Counted from the stretch's first letter, positions 24,901 through 33,067 are shown. The stretch is DNA of 64,000 nucleotides from Nocardia brasiliensis (GCF_011801125.1 NZ_CP046171.1:3658001-3722000); one strand, 5' to 3'. Numbers and translations: made by a program. Notes: generated from the sequence alone by a model not told the origin.

Positions 24901-27410
24901 GGGTGCTGGTGCATGCGGCCGCGGGCGGCGTCGGCCTGGCCGCGGTGCACATCGCCCGCTCGCTCGGCGCGACCGTGCTGGCCACCGCGGGCAGCGAGGA
25001 GAAGCGGGAGTACCTGCGGGCACTCGGCATCGAGGCGGTCTTCGACTCGCGCTCGCTCGCGTTCGCGGACGAGATCAGGCAGCGCTACGACGGTGTCGAC
25101 GTGGTGCTGAATTCCCTGCAGGGCGAGACGATTCCGAAGAGCCTCGAGCTGCTGCGCCCGCGTGGACGGTTCCTGGAAATCGGTAAGAAGGACATCTACG
25201 ACAACTACAAGCTCGGCCTGAAGCCGTTCGGCAACAACCTGAGCTATGCCGCGATCGATATCGACCGGCTGCTGCTCGAGGATCCCGAACTGTGCCGCGA
25301 GGCGATGGTGGAGGTGTTGCAGCGCATCGGCGATCAGACGCTGCCCGCCCTGCCGCACACCGCCTTCGGTGCGGTCGAGGTCGCCTCCGCGTTCCGGTTC
25401 ATGGCCTCGGCCAAGCAGATCGGCAAGGTCGTCGTCGAATTCGACGACGACACCGAGGTGCTCGTGCATCCGACGGTGACCGGGGAGCAGGCGTTCGACG
25501 GCGACGGGACCTACCTGATCACCGGCGGCTACTCCGGTTTCGGTCTGCGCACCGCGCAGTGGCTGGTCGACAACGGCGCGCGCACGGTGGTGCTGGTCGG
25601 GCGCCGGGCCCAGATCGACGAGGAGAACGAGGCGCCGATCGAGCAGATGCGCGCCAAGGGCGTCGAGGTGGTCCTGGAACGGGCCGACGTGTCGATCGAG
25701 TCCGATGTGGTCGGCCTGCTGGAACGGATCGCGGAACTGCCGCCGCTGCGCGGGATCTACCACGCGGCGATGGTGCTCGCGGACGGTCCGCTGGCCGGCA
25801 TGACCGAGGAACAGTTCCTGCGGACCGTGCAGCCCAAGGTCGACGGCGCCTGGCACCTGCACAACCACACCCGCGATCTGGACCTCGACTCGTTCGTCAT
25901 GTTCTCGTCGATGAGCTGGAACGTGGGTACCCCCGGCCAAGCGAACTACGCTGCCGCCAACGGGTTCCTGGAGGCGCTCGCCAAGCATCGGCGGGAACTC
26001 GGCCTGCCCGCCCTGACGGTCAACTGGGGCGCACTGGCCGAGGTCGGGTTCGTCGCGCGCACCAAGCTCGACACCCTGGCCCGGCTCGGCTGGACGCCGA
26101 TCATCCCGGACCACGCGCTCGACTTCATCGGTCGGTGCCTGGCCCAGGGCGTCACGAGCACCAGCGTGTTCGGCGTGAACTGGTCGAAGATGAACCAGGT
26201 CATGCCGATCATCCGCAGCTCGCCGCGGCTGGCGCATCTGGCGCTCGCCGAGAGCGCGGGTACGGCGGCGACCGGCGGCACCGAGGGCCTGCGTGCCGAA
26301 CTGCTCGAGCTCGACGAGCCCGCGCGGCAGCCGCGGCTGATCGAGGCACTGTCGCAACAGATCTCGCGGATCTTCGACATGCCGATCGACCGGCTCGCCC
26401 ACGACGTGGCCCTGACCGACCTCGGCATGGACTCGCTGATGGCCGGGCAGATCCGCAACGCGCTGGCCAAGCATCTCGACATCGACTTCCCGACCATGGG
26501 GTTGATGCGGGGCCCGACGCTGGTCGAACTCACCGACGAGGTGCTGGCGCAGGTGTTCGGCGAGGCCAACGGTGTGCTGCCGGTCGCGTCGGAGAACGCG
26601 GGCACGCAACGCTGGATCCATACGGTGAAGGGACGCTCGAGCACCGCGTCGCTGCGCGTGTTCGCGCTGCCGTTCGTCGGTGGTGGCGCCTCGGTGTTCA
26701 CGCCGTGGCCGAACTTCCTGCCGGACACGGTGGAAGTGGTGGGCATTCAGTATCCGGGTCGCGAAGATCGGGTCAACGAGGTCCCGTTCGACTCCATGCC
26801 CGCCTTCATCGAGGAGCTCGCCGACGCGATGCTGCCGCACCTGGATCGCACCTTCGCGATCTACGGGCACAGCATGGGCAGCCTGCTCGCCTACGAGCTC
26901 ACCAAGTATCTGGAGCAGCAGTACGCGGAAGTGCCGCTGAAACTGATCATCGGCGGCTGGCCGTCGCCGGCGCTGGTCGAAAGCTATGTGCGCAACCTCA
27001 AGCACATTCGCGACGGCTTCGACATGGACCGCGAGACCGACAGCCGGGTGCTCGAGGTGTTGCGCGACAACGACCTGCTGAACATTCCGGTCGAGGACGA
27101 GGCCTCGGTGAAGCCGATGATGCCCGCGGTGCGGGCGGATCTGAAGATGCTCGGCGACTACCGATTCGAGCACGGCGTGGTGCTGCGGGCCCCGATCACG
27201 GTGCTGCGCGGCGCCGAGGACCCGCTGTTCGAGGTCGACCAACTGCAGGGCTGGGAAAAGCTGACCAGCGGCAGGTTCTCGCTCGAAACGGTCCCGGGTG
27301 GTCACCTGTTCATCCAGAACCCCAGCGCGCAGGTGATGCGGACGATCGCCGACGAACTGTCCGCCGAGGACCACTACCCGAGCTTCACCAGTCTCATGGA
27401 TGGGCACTGA
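18954..27410 (+). CDS. Highly reducing iterative-type polyketide synthase KS-AT-DH-cMT-ER-KR-ACP-TE
   Basis: A single-module PKS of 2818 residues. KS: triad C190 (VDTACSSS), H325 (EAHGTGT), H365 (NLGHLES). AT: S648 (GHSIGE) with VAFH at 748-751, the malonyl-type variant of HAFH. DH: H951 (DDHRVQGPIVFPG) and D1115 (HPAVLDSC). cMT: SAM loop LEIGAGTGG at 1426-1434. A structural psiKR follows (about 1610-1830). ER: LVHAAAGGVGLAAV at 1985-1998. KR: TGGYSGFG near 2190 with S2319, Y2332, N2336. ACP: S2494 (LGMDSL). TE: S2640 (GHSMG), D2756, H2784, of GrsT-like type. All catalytic residues are present. The start is the ATG at 18954 after CGAAGG. Every domain for alpha-methylated, fully reduced chains is present once, implying iterative use. 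The product is probably released by the built-in TE. Confidence 0.95.
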   Translation: MDSVHSSSIETESTAHEGIAVVGIGCRFPGRVSDVDDFWQLLLDEQDAVREVPENRWSGAAFYDRDAARPGHLRTRAGGYLEDVTSFDAHFFGITPHEAARIDPQQRLFLETTWEALQDAGIVPESIAGTKTAVYAGVSGHDYGIIQLNPENRYLIGGHTMTGVTNCIVANRVSYLLDLRGPSMTVDTACSSSLIAIHLACRSIRSGEASMAIVGGVSTLLIPEATIGFSQGTFLSPEGRSKSFSESADGYVRSEGSGTIILKPLSAALADGDRVYAVIRGSATNQDGRTNGISVPSEEAQAQMIADACRDAGVLPADIGYVEAHGTGTSVGDPIEARALGKALAQGRNGHGPCIVGAVKSNLGHLESAAGIAGVIKACLVLTKGEIPANLHAEVPNSTIPFDELGLRLAQSRQPWPDNRPRLAGVNSFGFGGSNAHVILEGPPEEAGNALPDKANEADNAVETQEPVVFALSAKTKDALRAYAESYADYLEEPPAAASLPVIAATQAQARAHYDHRLAMVCACTDELRDALREVARGSAPESVRTGVKAPAAQQIAFVFSGQGPQWWGMARELLAQNEVFRQTVQRVDAELSKYADWTVSEELGRDEADSRIGETFIAQPAVFAVQVGLAALWQSWGIVPAAVVGHSIGEVAAAYVSGGLSFEDAVRVIFHRSRVQQQASGKGKMLAVGLPLSEVEQRVAGYRGRVAIAALNGPQSVALAGDPDALEEIERALGAEKIFARMLQVSVAFHSHHMDPLHDELLSSLEGLTSGPATVPMYSTVTSEIVPTGGLDAEYWWQNVREPVRFAPTIDRLIEDQHLAFVELGPHPIHATAIGELLEQRHVEGIAVPSLHRKQSDRATLLSSLAALYAAGFDPSWAGLFDGVAGRVQVPFYPWQRETYWLETPSARERRFPALNHPLVGEVGRVADEPDKHVWEIVLDPDRFPWLDDHRVQGPIVFPGAAYLDMVLGCAEDVFGAGRYSLENVEFRRALFVFDDRPAPVVQVVLTPSLDYSVYSRQDGDKDWTLHSVGTVRRGAPDTELPVPFADLEAECPLEIEPAKVFAKLRNNGLMLGPTFKAITKLGYAELKSLGRIDTPAALADEAPRHAIHPAVLDSCFQSLSISMGNDPNNEDKTLYLPVEVQRLSFYAKASGRVYCYGRAQVSEDINYCFGDLWIVNEDGTLVAELEGFRGKSITTTAEDSDALLQWLYEFRWHEAPVRTKTRMPAALATPAALDAAVDPLVEELQNWSVNREYHAGTESVMDALCIAFVTEAFYLLGMEFAAGRRCTVDELAAEMRVHDKHRRYLARLLELLARHGITEPDGDAWRLRTVPERVDTRAELARLQELHPECEPELAVLGRCGTELTAVLRDDVNPIELIFPEDEFQSVADLYGPSFSFGKANRIVSKIVGECVRALPADRPIRVLEIGAGTGGTTGYVLPELPADRAEYVYSDVTQLFLGKARHRFAEFEFVDYRVLDIEQDIEAQGFDAHYYDIVVASNVVHATASLSATLANVQRLLTAQGMLLVVEATVPPHWVDLTFGMTEGWWAFSDHEVRPDYPLMAESRWREFLPSIGFEDVQIFSDMATPEQTGNSVILARTPAIDLEPHQPRIEQGSWVVLADADGVGDRYVGLLTEGGAAGVVVTRGTEFEEIDANTFRVRPNSSEDLQRVLEQVRARAGEIAGVLHLWNLDYAGTELSTELLPAVETEGAYSVIALAQAVEELEWDQAPRLWIATSGAQVLDRAERVALTQVPSWGILRVLLSEHSSLRAKIFDFDPAAGAAQRAAQLFQELLHVDTADEEIAFRGETRFIDRLEHVSLAEFEASVATPARVSDPTPFALSVPADPEIEQLRYERQPVPVLGAGEAAIRPLATGLNFRDIMLSLGMLSDGATFGGFYEKNLGVECAGVITEVGPGVDGFAPGDRVIGFARGCFGSLVVADVRRVYQAPARLSDAEAATLPMAYLTAWYALVEVGRLRKGQRVLVHAAAGGVGLAAVHIARSLGATVLATAGSEEKREYLRALGIEAVFDSRSLAFADEIRQRYDGVDVVLNSLQGETIPKSLELLRPRGRFLEIGKKDIYDNYKLGLKPFGNNLSYAAIDIDRLLLEDPELCREAMVEVLQRIGDQTLPALPHTAFGAVEVASAFRFMASAKQIGKVVVEFDDDTEVLVHPTVTGEQAFDGDGTYLITGGYSGFGLRTAQWLVDNGARTVVLVGRRAQIDEENEAPIEQMRAKGVEVVLERADVSIESDVVGLLERIAELPPLRGIYHAAMVLADGPLAGMTEEQFLRTVQPKVDGAWHLHNHTRDLDLDSFVMFSSMSWNVGTPGQANYAAANGFLEALAKHRRELGLPALTVNWGALAEVGFVARTKLDTLARLGWTPIIPDHALDFIGRCLAQGVTSTSVFGVNWSKMNQVMPIIRSSPRLAHLALAESAGTAATGGTEGLRAELLELDEPARQPRLIEALSQQISRIFDMPIDRLAHDVALTDLGMDSLMAGQIRNALAKHLDIDFPTMGLMRGPTLVELTDEVLAQVFGEANGVLPVASENAGTQRWIHTVKGRSSTASLRVFALPFVGGGASVFTPWPNFLPDTVEVVGIQYPGREDRVNEVPFDSMPAFIEELADAMLPHLDRTFAIYGHSMGSLLAYELTKYLEQQYAEVPLKLIIGGWPSPALVESYVRNLKHIRDGFDMDRETDSRVLEVLRDNDLLNIPVEDEASVKPMMPAVRADLKMLGDYRFEHGVVLRAPITVLRGAEDPLFEVDQLQGWEKLTSGRFSLETVPGGHLFIQNPSAQVMRTIADELSAEDHYPSFTSLMDGH

Positions 27411-27436
27411 GCGGCTGCTCGGAACGGAGAGAGGCA

Positions 27437-29014
27437 ATGAAACCGATGCAACGATACGACGTCGTGATCTGTGGCGGCGGGCTCGCCGGGTTGACCCTGT
27501 CGAGGCAGCTCAAGCGGACCATGCCCGAACTCTCGGTGCTGGTGCTCGAGCGCACCGGCGGTGACATCCCCGACGGCGCGTACAAGGTGGGGGAGGCGAC
27601 CGTCGAAGGCGGCGCGCACTACTTCACCGAACAGCTCGGCCTCACCGGCTATTTCAACAAGCACCACCTGCACAAGCTCGGCCTGCGCCTGTTCTTCGGC
27701 GACCAGCACGGTCCGTTCGAGGCGCGGCCGGAGATCGGCGCGCGGCGCTTCGCCAGGGTGCCGTCCTATCAGATCGACCGCGGCATCTTCGAGCGTGACC
27801 TGCGCAGGGGCGCAAAGGATCTCGGCATCGATCTGATCGAGCAGGCCAAGGTCGTCGACGTCGATCTCGCGGCCGGCGACGACGATCACGTCATCACCTA
27901 CGAGGTCGCGGGCGGCGAGCAGCGCTCGGTCCGGGCCCGCTTCGTCGCCGACGCCTCCGGGCGCGGCAAGCTGATCCAGCGCAAGCTCGGGCTCGGCGCG
28001 CCGAGCCCGCACAAGATCAACGCGGCCTGGTGGCGGTTGCGCGGCGAGTACGACGTCGAGGAGATGGCGGGGCCGACCAGCCCCACCTGGCGGCCGAAAA
28101 CCCAAGAGCGCCGGTGGTTCTCGACCAACCACCTGATGGGCACCGGCTATTGGGTGTGGATGATCCCGCTGTCGTCGGGCAACACCAGCATCGGCATCGT
28201 CGCCGACGATCGCTACCACCCCTTCCGTACCTACTCGACGGAAACGAAGGCGCGGCAGTGGATCGCCGAGCACGAGCCGACGCTGGCGAAGTTCACCGAG
28301 CAGGCCGAATTGCTCGACTTCCTGGTGCTGCGCAACGCGAGTTACAGCTCCACGCAGGTGTTCTCGCACAATCGGTGGGCTTGTGTCGGTGAGGCCGCGG
28401 TCTTCCTGGACGCGTTCTACAGCCCGGGATCGGACTACATCGCCTACACCAACACGATCACGACCCGGCTGATCGAGCTCGACCGCAAGGGCAGGCTGAC
28501 CGAAGACGTCGCCCAGTCCTACAACCGGCTGCTGCTCGAGGACCTGTGGCCGAACTATCTGCAGATGTATCACGACAACTACAGCATCTTCGGCCACGCG
28601 CCCGCCATGTTCACCAAGGTGATGTGGGATACCTCGTTCTACTGGGCGCTGCCCTCGCAGATGCTCTTCCGGGGTTTGCTCACCAGCCCGGACGCGGCGG
28701 CGGAGTTCCATCCGATCGCCTCGCGGTTCTTCGGCATACAGTCGCGCATGCAGGCCAACTTCCGTGCCTTCGCCGCGCAGGCGCCGCAGCCGGAGAAGTA
28801 TCTGTTCGTCGAGTACAGCAAGGTGCCGATCTGCGCACAGCTGCATCTGGACCTGCTGACCGACAAGACCGCGACGCAGACCTTCGCCGACATGCGCCGC
28901 AATGTCGATCGCCTCGAGGCGTGGGCGGATTCGTTCGAACAGGAGATCGCCACCAGGATCGACCTGCCGCAGCGAGATCCGGCCGAGTCGGCATTGCAGG
29001 CGACGGCGCAGTAG
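27437..29014 (+). CDS. Flavin-dependent halogenase-like enzyme
   Basis: A 525-residue FAD protein starting 26 bases after the PKS. The FAD loop is CGGGLAG (residues 12-18). VGEATVEGG matches the halogenase GEST/GEAT block. A lysine at residue 80 (LHKLGLRLFFGD) sits where halogenases keep the catalytic Lys, and WVWMIP at 239-244 is the WxWxIP signature. The second FAD block is GEAAVFLDAFYSPGSDYI. WxWxIP and Lys argue for a reduced-flavin halogenase acting on a free or carrier-bound polyketide. Some close relatives are annotated only as oxidoreductases, so hydroxylation or desaturation remains possible. A separate flavin reductase is not seen nearby. Confidence 0.8.
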   Translation: MKPMQRYDVVICGGGLAGLTLSRQLKRTMPELSVLVLERTGGDIPDGAYKVGEATVEGGAHYFTEQLGLTGYFNKHHLHKLGLRLFFGDQHGPFEARPEIGARRFARVPSYQIDRGIFERDLRRGAKDLGIDLIEQAKVVDVDLAAGDDDHVITYEVAGGEQRSVRARFVADASGRGKLIQRKLGLGAPSPHKINAAWWRLRGEYDVEEMAGPTSPTWRPKTQERRWFSTNHLMGTGYWVWMIPLSSGNTSIGIVADDRYHPFRTYSTETKARQWIAEHEPTLAKFTEQAELLDFLVLRNASYSSTQVFSHNRWACVGEAAVFLDAFYSPGSDYIAYTNTITTRLIELDRKGRLTEDVAQSYNRLLLEDLWPNYLQMYHDNYSIFGHAPAMFTKVMWDTSFYWALPSQMLFRGLLTSPDAAAEFHPIASRFFGIQSRMQANFRAFAAQAPQPEKYLFVEYSKVPICAQLHLDLLTDKTATQTFADMRRNVDRLEAWADSFEQEIATRIDLPQRDPAESALQATAQ

Positions 29015-29031
29015 CGAGGAGAGTGGCGAAC

Positions 29032-29949
29032 TTGACCGAATTCGAAGGCCGGGTAGCGATCATCACCGGCGGCAGTCGCGGTATCGGTAAGGCGTTGGCC
29101 TTGGCGCTGGCGCGGCGGGGCACGGCCGTCGTCATCGCGGCGAAGACGATGGAAAGCGGTGGCCGGCTACCCGGCAGCGTGCCCGACACCGTCCGGGAGA
29201 TCGAGGCATTGGGCGCGCGAGCGCTCGGATTGCGCTGCGATGTGCGCGACGACGACGATCTGAAGAACGTCGTCGAGCGCACGGTGGCCGAATTCGGTCG
29301 AGTCGACTTTCTGGTGAACAACGCGGGCGCGATGTGGATTCAGGCGGTCGAGGCGACCCCGCAGAAGCGCTACGACCTCGTGATGAGCATCAACTCCCGC
29401 GCGCCGTTCCTGCTCGCGAACTACTGCATTCCGCATATGCGGCAACGCAAGTGGGGACACATCATCAATCTGAGCCCGCCGCTGGACCCCGACGTGCTCG
29501 AGCACGTCGGCGGGAAGGTCGCCTACATGGCGTCCAAGCTGAACGCGACTCTGCTCGCGTTCGGCTTGGCCCAGGAGCTTGCGGGTGAGGGGATCGCGTG
29601 CAACGCGATCTGGACGCGCACCTTGATCGGCACGCTGGCGACGCAGAATCTCGGGCTCGGCAGTCCACAGGACTGGCGGACCGAGGACATCGTGGTCGAC
29701 GCCATCTTGGCGGTGCTGGAACAGGATCCGGCGAAGTTCACCGGCAACGCGCTGGTGGACGACGAGATCCTGGCGCGGTTCAAGGGCATCGAGGATCTGT
29801 CCCGCTACCGGATGGTGCCCGAGCACGAGCCGACGCCGATGACCTGGGAGCGCTGGGACCGGCTCGCCGACGAAGCGCGCCAGAAGTATTTCGCCGCGGT
29901 GCTCGCCGCCGATCCGGCCGCCGCCGCGAAACTGTCGGGAGGCGCGTAG
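29032..29949 (+). CDS. Short-chain dehydrogenase/reductase (HSDL2-like)
   Basis: A 305-residue SDR. The cofactor loop is TGGSRGIG near residue 12, then NNAGA, a serine in IINLSPPL and the catalytic AYMASK (YxxxK). An extra about 50-residue C-terminal part, with EHEPTPMTWERWDRL, is longer than classical SDRs and reminiscent of HSDL2-type dehydrogenases. The TTG at 29032 lies 10 bases after AGGAG, which favours it over the in-frame GTG at 29023 that nearly touches the site. It likely reduces or oxidises a keto/hydroxy group on the polyketide. It is operonic with the PKS and the acyl-CoA synthetase. Confidence 0.85.
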   Translation: MTEFEGRVAIITGGSRGIGKALALALARRGTAVVIAAKTMESGGRLPGSVPDTVREIEALGARALGLRCDVRDDDDLKNVVERTVAEFGRVDFLVNNAGAMWIQAVEATPQKRYDLVMSINSRAPFLLANYCIPHMRQRKWGHIINLSPPLDPDVLEHVGGKVAYMASKLNATLLAFGLAQELAGEGIACNAIWTRTLIGTLATQNLGLGSPQDWRTEDIVVDAILAVLEQDPAKFTGNALVDDEILARFKGIEDLSRYRMVPEHEPTPMTWERWDRLADEARQKYFAAVLAADPAAAAKLSGGA

Positions 29950-29950
29950 C

Positions 29951-31741
29951 GTGTCGTTGACCCATCGCATCCGGTCCTACGGGGTCCTCGCTCGGGGCAT
30001 GCTCGAGGGCGCGGGTTCCCATCGCACCCTGGCGTTCGAATTCGAACGCCGCAGTGGGCGACCCGAGCACGCGGCGCAACCGTTCCTGCTCTACGCCGAC
30101 GAGCGTTTCGACTACGCGGAGGCCAACCGCCGGGTCAACCGGATCGCCCACGCGTACCGCGAGGAAGGCCTGGGCAAGGGCGACGTGCTCGCCCTGCTGA
30201 TGGAGAATCGGCCCGAGTTCATCTGGCACTACCTGGCGGCGGGCAAGCTCGGGATCGTCGTGGCCTTCATCAACACCCAGACCAGGGGTGAGGGGTTGGT
30301 GCACGCGCTCTCGGCGTGCGGTGCGAAACAACTGACCGTCGGTTCGGAATGCCTGCCCGCGTTCCTGTCCGTGCGCGAGCGCGTGCCCGCCGATCTGGTC
30401 GAGCGCTGCCGCGTGGTCAAGGACGAAAAGGCCTCCGCCGTGGGCGATGTCGGCGGACTCGTGCGGTTCGTGCCCAGCGCGAACAGCGCCGATCCGCCCG
30501 AGACGGCCCAGCATTCGCTCGCCGACACGGGCGCCTACATCTTCACCAGCGGCACGACCGGCCTGCCCAAGGCCGCGGTGATGAGCTATCAGCGGTTGAC
30601 CTCCGTCGGCCGGGTGACCGGTGCGTTGGCCTGGCGGCTGGAACCGGGCGACGTGATCTACAACTGTCTTCCGCTGTTCCACACCAACGCGCTGGTGATC
30701 GCGCTGTCGAGCGTGATCGCGCACGGCTGCACGCTTGCCTTGGCGCGCAAGTTTTCCGCGAGTGCGTTCTGGCACGACATGCATCGTTACGAGGCGACCG
30801 GGTTCAACTACATCGGCGAGATGTGCCGTTACCTGGTCAACACCGCGCCGACCGAACACGATGTGGGACATCGCATTCGGGTGATCGTCGGCCAGGGTCT
30901 GCAAGCCGATGTCTGGGCGACGCTGCAGGCGCGCTTCGAGATACCCCGGATCGTCGAGCTGTACGCCTCGACCGAGGGCAACATCGCCACGCTCAATCTC
31001 TCCGGCGAGGTCGGCTCGGTCGGCAAGCTGCGCCTGGGCGGCAGGCTGGCGAAGTGGGATTTCGACCGCGACGACTTCGCTCGTGCCGACGGCCGCCTGA
31101 TCGATTGCCGGCCTGGCGAAGTCGGCGTGCTGCTCGGGCCGATTCGCAAGCGCACGCCGTTCGGCGGCTACCGCGACGAACACGCCACGCGCGCGAAGGT
31201 GATCACCGACGCCTTCCGCGAGGGCGACGCCCTGTTCAACACCGGCGACATGTTCCGCATCGACGCGCAGAAGAACCTGTTCTTCGTCGACCGGCTCGGC
31301 GATACCTTCCGCTACAAGGGCGAGAACGTCTCGACCACGGAGGTGCAGGAGCAGCTCGTGCGCTGGCCCGGCATCGCCGCGGCGAACGTCTACGGGGTGC
31401 GGGTGCCGGGCCGGGAAGGCCGCGCGGGCATGGCGGCCATCGTGCTGGCTCGCGGTTCGCGCTTCGACGGTGTGGAACTCGCGTCGTATCTCGACGCGGT
31501 GCTGCCTCCGTACGCGCGGCCGGTGTTCATCCGAGTGTGCGCGTCACTGGAAACCACGGCGACGCTGAAACTGGCCAAACTCGCGCTGCAGCGCGACGGT
31601 TTCACGCCACGGGACGGGGAGCCCATCTATATCCGCGATGCGGGCGAGGCCGCCTACACCGAGCTGACGCCGCAGCGATACGCGGCGCTCATGCGCGACG
31701 AGCGAGCCACCCTGACCCTGGAAAGAACTGAGGGCCAATGA
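29951..31741 (+). CDS. FATP/FadD6-type very-long-chain acyl-CoA synthetase
   Basis: A 596-residue ANL-superfamily enzyme. Core motifs are YIFTSGTTGLPKAAVMS (P-loop), LYASTEGNIA, and NTGDMFRID with FVDRLGDTFRYKGENVSTTEV (adenylate-binding and hinge). The FATP subgroup is indicated by the N-terminal FLLYADERFDYAEANRRVNR and the GENVSTTEV form. These enzymes activate fatty or bile-type carboxylic acids to acyl-CoA. In this operon it could prime the PKS starter or reactivate the TE-released acid for transfer. It starts with GTG one base after the preceding stop, with GGAGG nine bases upstream, and overlaps the hydrolase by four bases. Confidence 0.88.
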   Translation: MSLTHRIRSYGVLARGMLEGAGSHRTLAFEFERRSGRPEHAAQPFLLYADERFDYAEANRRVNRIAHAYREEGLGKGDVLALLMENRPEFIWHYLAAGKLGIVVAFINTQTRGEGLVHALSACGAKQLTVGSECLPAFLSVRERVPADLVERCRVVKDEKASAVGDVGGLVRFVPSANSADPPETAQHSLADTGAYIFTSGTTGLPKAAVMSYQRLTSVGRVTGALAWRLEPGDVIYNCLPLFHTNALVIALSSVIAHGCTLALARKFSASAFWHDMHRYEATGFNYIGEMCRYLVNTAPTEHDVGHRIRVIVGQGLQADVWATLQARFEIPRIVELYASTEGNIATLNLSGEVGSVGKLRLGGRLAKWDFDRDDFARADGRLIDCRPGEVGVLLGPIRKRTPFGGYRDEHATRAKVITDAFREGDALFNTGDMFRIDAQKNLFFVDRLGDTFRYKGENVSTTEVQEQLVRWPGIAAANVYGVRVPGREGRAGMAAIVLARGSRFDGVELASYLDAVLPPYARPVFIRVCASLETTATLKLAKLALQRDGFTPRDGEPIYIRDAGEAAYTELTPQRYAALMRDERATLTLERTEGQ

Positions 31742-32538
31742 CACTCGAAGAATCCTACGATCCGGCCGACGCACCGCTCGCGATCGAGCGCTCGGGTACC
31801 GGACCGCCGCTCGTGCTGGTGCACGGCGGCATGCCCGCGTCGTTGACCTGGGCGGCGCAGCAGGAACTCGGGCAACGCTGGTCGCTGCTGGTGCCGAGCC
31901 GGCGCGGTTTTCCGCCGAGCCCGCCCGCGCGGTGGCAGGACTTCCTCGCCGACGCGGACGATTTGGCCGAGCTCCTCGCCGAGGTGCCAGGGGGCGCGCA
32001 CCTCGTCGGCTTCTCCTACGGCGGCATCGGCGCGGTGCTCGTGGCCGAGCGGCTGCCGCACCTCGTGCGGTCGCTGACCGTGATCGAGGCACCGCTGTGG
32101 CATGCCGCCCAGGACGACGAGTACGTGCGTGAATTGGCCGATCTCTCCGACCAATACGCGGCGAACCCCGACGACGCGGAGGCCGAGCGGAAGTTCTTCG
32201 CGGTGGCCGGTGTGGATCCGTCGATGCTCGCCGACCTGGGCGAAGACATCAGGCACGCCCTGGAATTCGGCAGGCGGCTGCGTTCGCCCCGCGAGGCCAA
32301 GCCCCGGTTCGAGACGATCGCCGAGGCGGGTGTGCCGGTGCTGATCTGCTCGGGCGAGCACAATCGCGCGCTCGATCGGGTATGCGATGCCGTTGCCGCG
32401 CAACTCGACGCGCAGCGGGTGCGGCTGCCCGGTGCGGGTCATGCCGTGCAACACGCCCCCGGATTCAACGCGATGCTGGAAACATTTCTGACAGCCGCGC
32501 AACAGCGCCGCGGCAATGGACGAGGAGGCACCAAATGA
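31738..32538 (+). CDS. Alpha/beta-hydrolase
   Basis: A 266-residue alpha/beta-hydrolase. The oxyanion strand is LVLVHGGMPAS, the nucleophile elbow is GFSYGG, a probable acid lies in the ICSGEHNRALDR loop, and the triad His is in GAGHAVQHAPG. No signal peptide. Both ends overlap neighbours by four bases (ATGA), so it is tightly co-translated with the acyl-CoA synthetase and the thioesterase. Possible jobs are editing of the PKS, ester or lactone hydrolysis, or acyl transfer. The sequence does not decide among them. Confidence 0.85.
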   Translation: MTLEESYDPADAPLAIERSGTGPPLVLVHGGMPASLTWAAQQELGQRWSLLVPSRRGFPPSPPARWQDFLADADDLAELLAEVPGGAHLVGFSYGGIGAVLVAERLPHLVRSLTVIEAPLWHAAQDDEYVRELADLSDQYAANPDDAEAERKFFAVAGVDPSMLADLGEDIRHALEFGRRLRSPREAKPRFETIAEAGVPVLICSGEHNRALDRVCDAVAAQLDAQRVRLPGAGHAVQHAPGFNAMLETFLTAAQQRRGNGRGGTK

Positions 32539-33011
32539 GTGATGACGCAACGATTCACGGCCACGAGAAGGTGCTCGAGTACACGGTCGAGCTCTTTCGC
32601 AGCTTCACCCCGCCCGGGGTGAGCCTGCAGCTTCCGCCGCCCTCGGCGAAGGAAATGGACATGCAGTTCGAGGAATACGTGCCGGGCACGTCGCTGACCG
32701 CGACCGTGGCCGCGCCGCCGAGCTACGCCAACGCGGTCGGGCTGGTGCAGGGCGGATTCCTCTCGGCGATGTTCGACAACCTCATCGGCCCGCTCAGCTA
32801 CCTGACCGCGCGCGGCCCGACGACGACGCTGGAGCTGACGACGCACTTCATGCGCCAGACGTTCCCCGGGCAGCGGCTGCGGCTGACCGCGGTGGTGCGC
32901 AAGGCAGGCCGCACGGCGATCTACCTAGCCGCGGAAGCACATAGCGAGGACGGCAAGTTGGTGGCGACAGCGGTGTCCACCGTTCAGGTTCTGTCGATGC
33001 CGACTCCGTAG
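32535..33011 (+). CDS. PaaI-type hotdog thioesterase
   Basis: A 158-residue single-hotdog protein. The hallmark helix is NAVGLVQGGFLSAMFDNLIG (the PaaI/4HBT HGG-like turn, here QGG), followed by ELTTHFMRQTFPGQRLRLTA and a C-terminal strand. PaaI-type enzymes hydrolyse acyl-CoA or acyl-carrier thioesters. With the PKS-borne TE, the alpha/beta-hydrolase and the acyl-CoA synthetase, this is the third possible release or proofreading enzyme in one operon. The ATG at 32535 overlaps the hydrolase stop; GAGGAGG lies nine bases before it. A strong hairpin ends the transcript right after. Confidence 0.86.
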   Translation: MSDDATIHGHEKVLEYTVELFRSFTPPGVSLQLPPPSAKEMDMQFEEYVPGTSLTATVAAPPSYANAVGLVQGGFLSAMFDNLIGPLSYLTARGPTTTLELTTHFMRQTFPGQRLRLTAVVRKAGRTAIYLAAEAHSEDGKLVATAVSTVQVLSMPTP

Positions 33012-33017
33012 TCGACG

Positions 33018-33045
33018 GTCCACCTCCGCCACGGCGGAGGTGGAC
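33018..33045 (+). terminator. Terminator at the end of the PKS operon
   Basis: GTCCACCTCCGCC (33018-33030) and GGCGGAGGTGGAC (33033-33045) are a perfect 13-bp inverted repeat with a minimal loop, seven bases after the thioesterase stop. It separates the PKS operon from the antiporter gene. Confidence 0.85.
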
Positions 33046-33067
33046 ATCCTCTCTCAGCGAGGTTTGT

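Noticed and set aside
18972..27437. A 2821-codon open frame on the minus strand, antisense to the first PKS.
   Set aside because: It mirrors the codon structure of the PKS gene, is full of His/Arg/Gln/Ala low-complexity sequence and has no domain signature. Long antisense frames are expected in such G+C-rich DNA.
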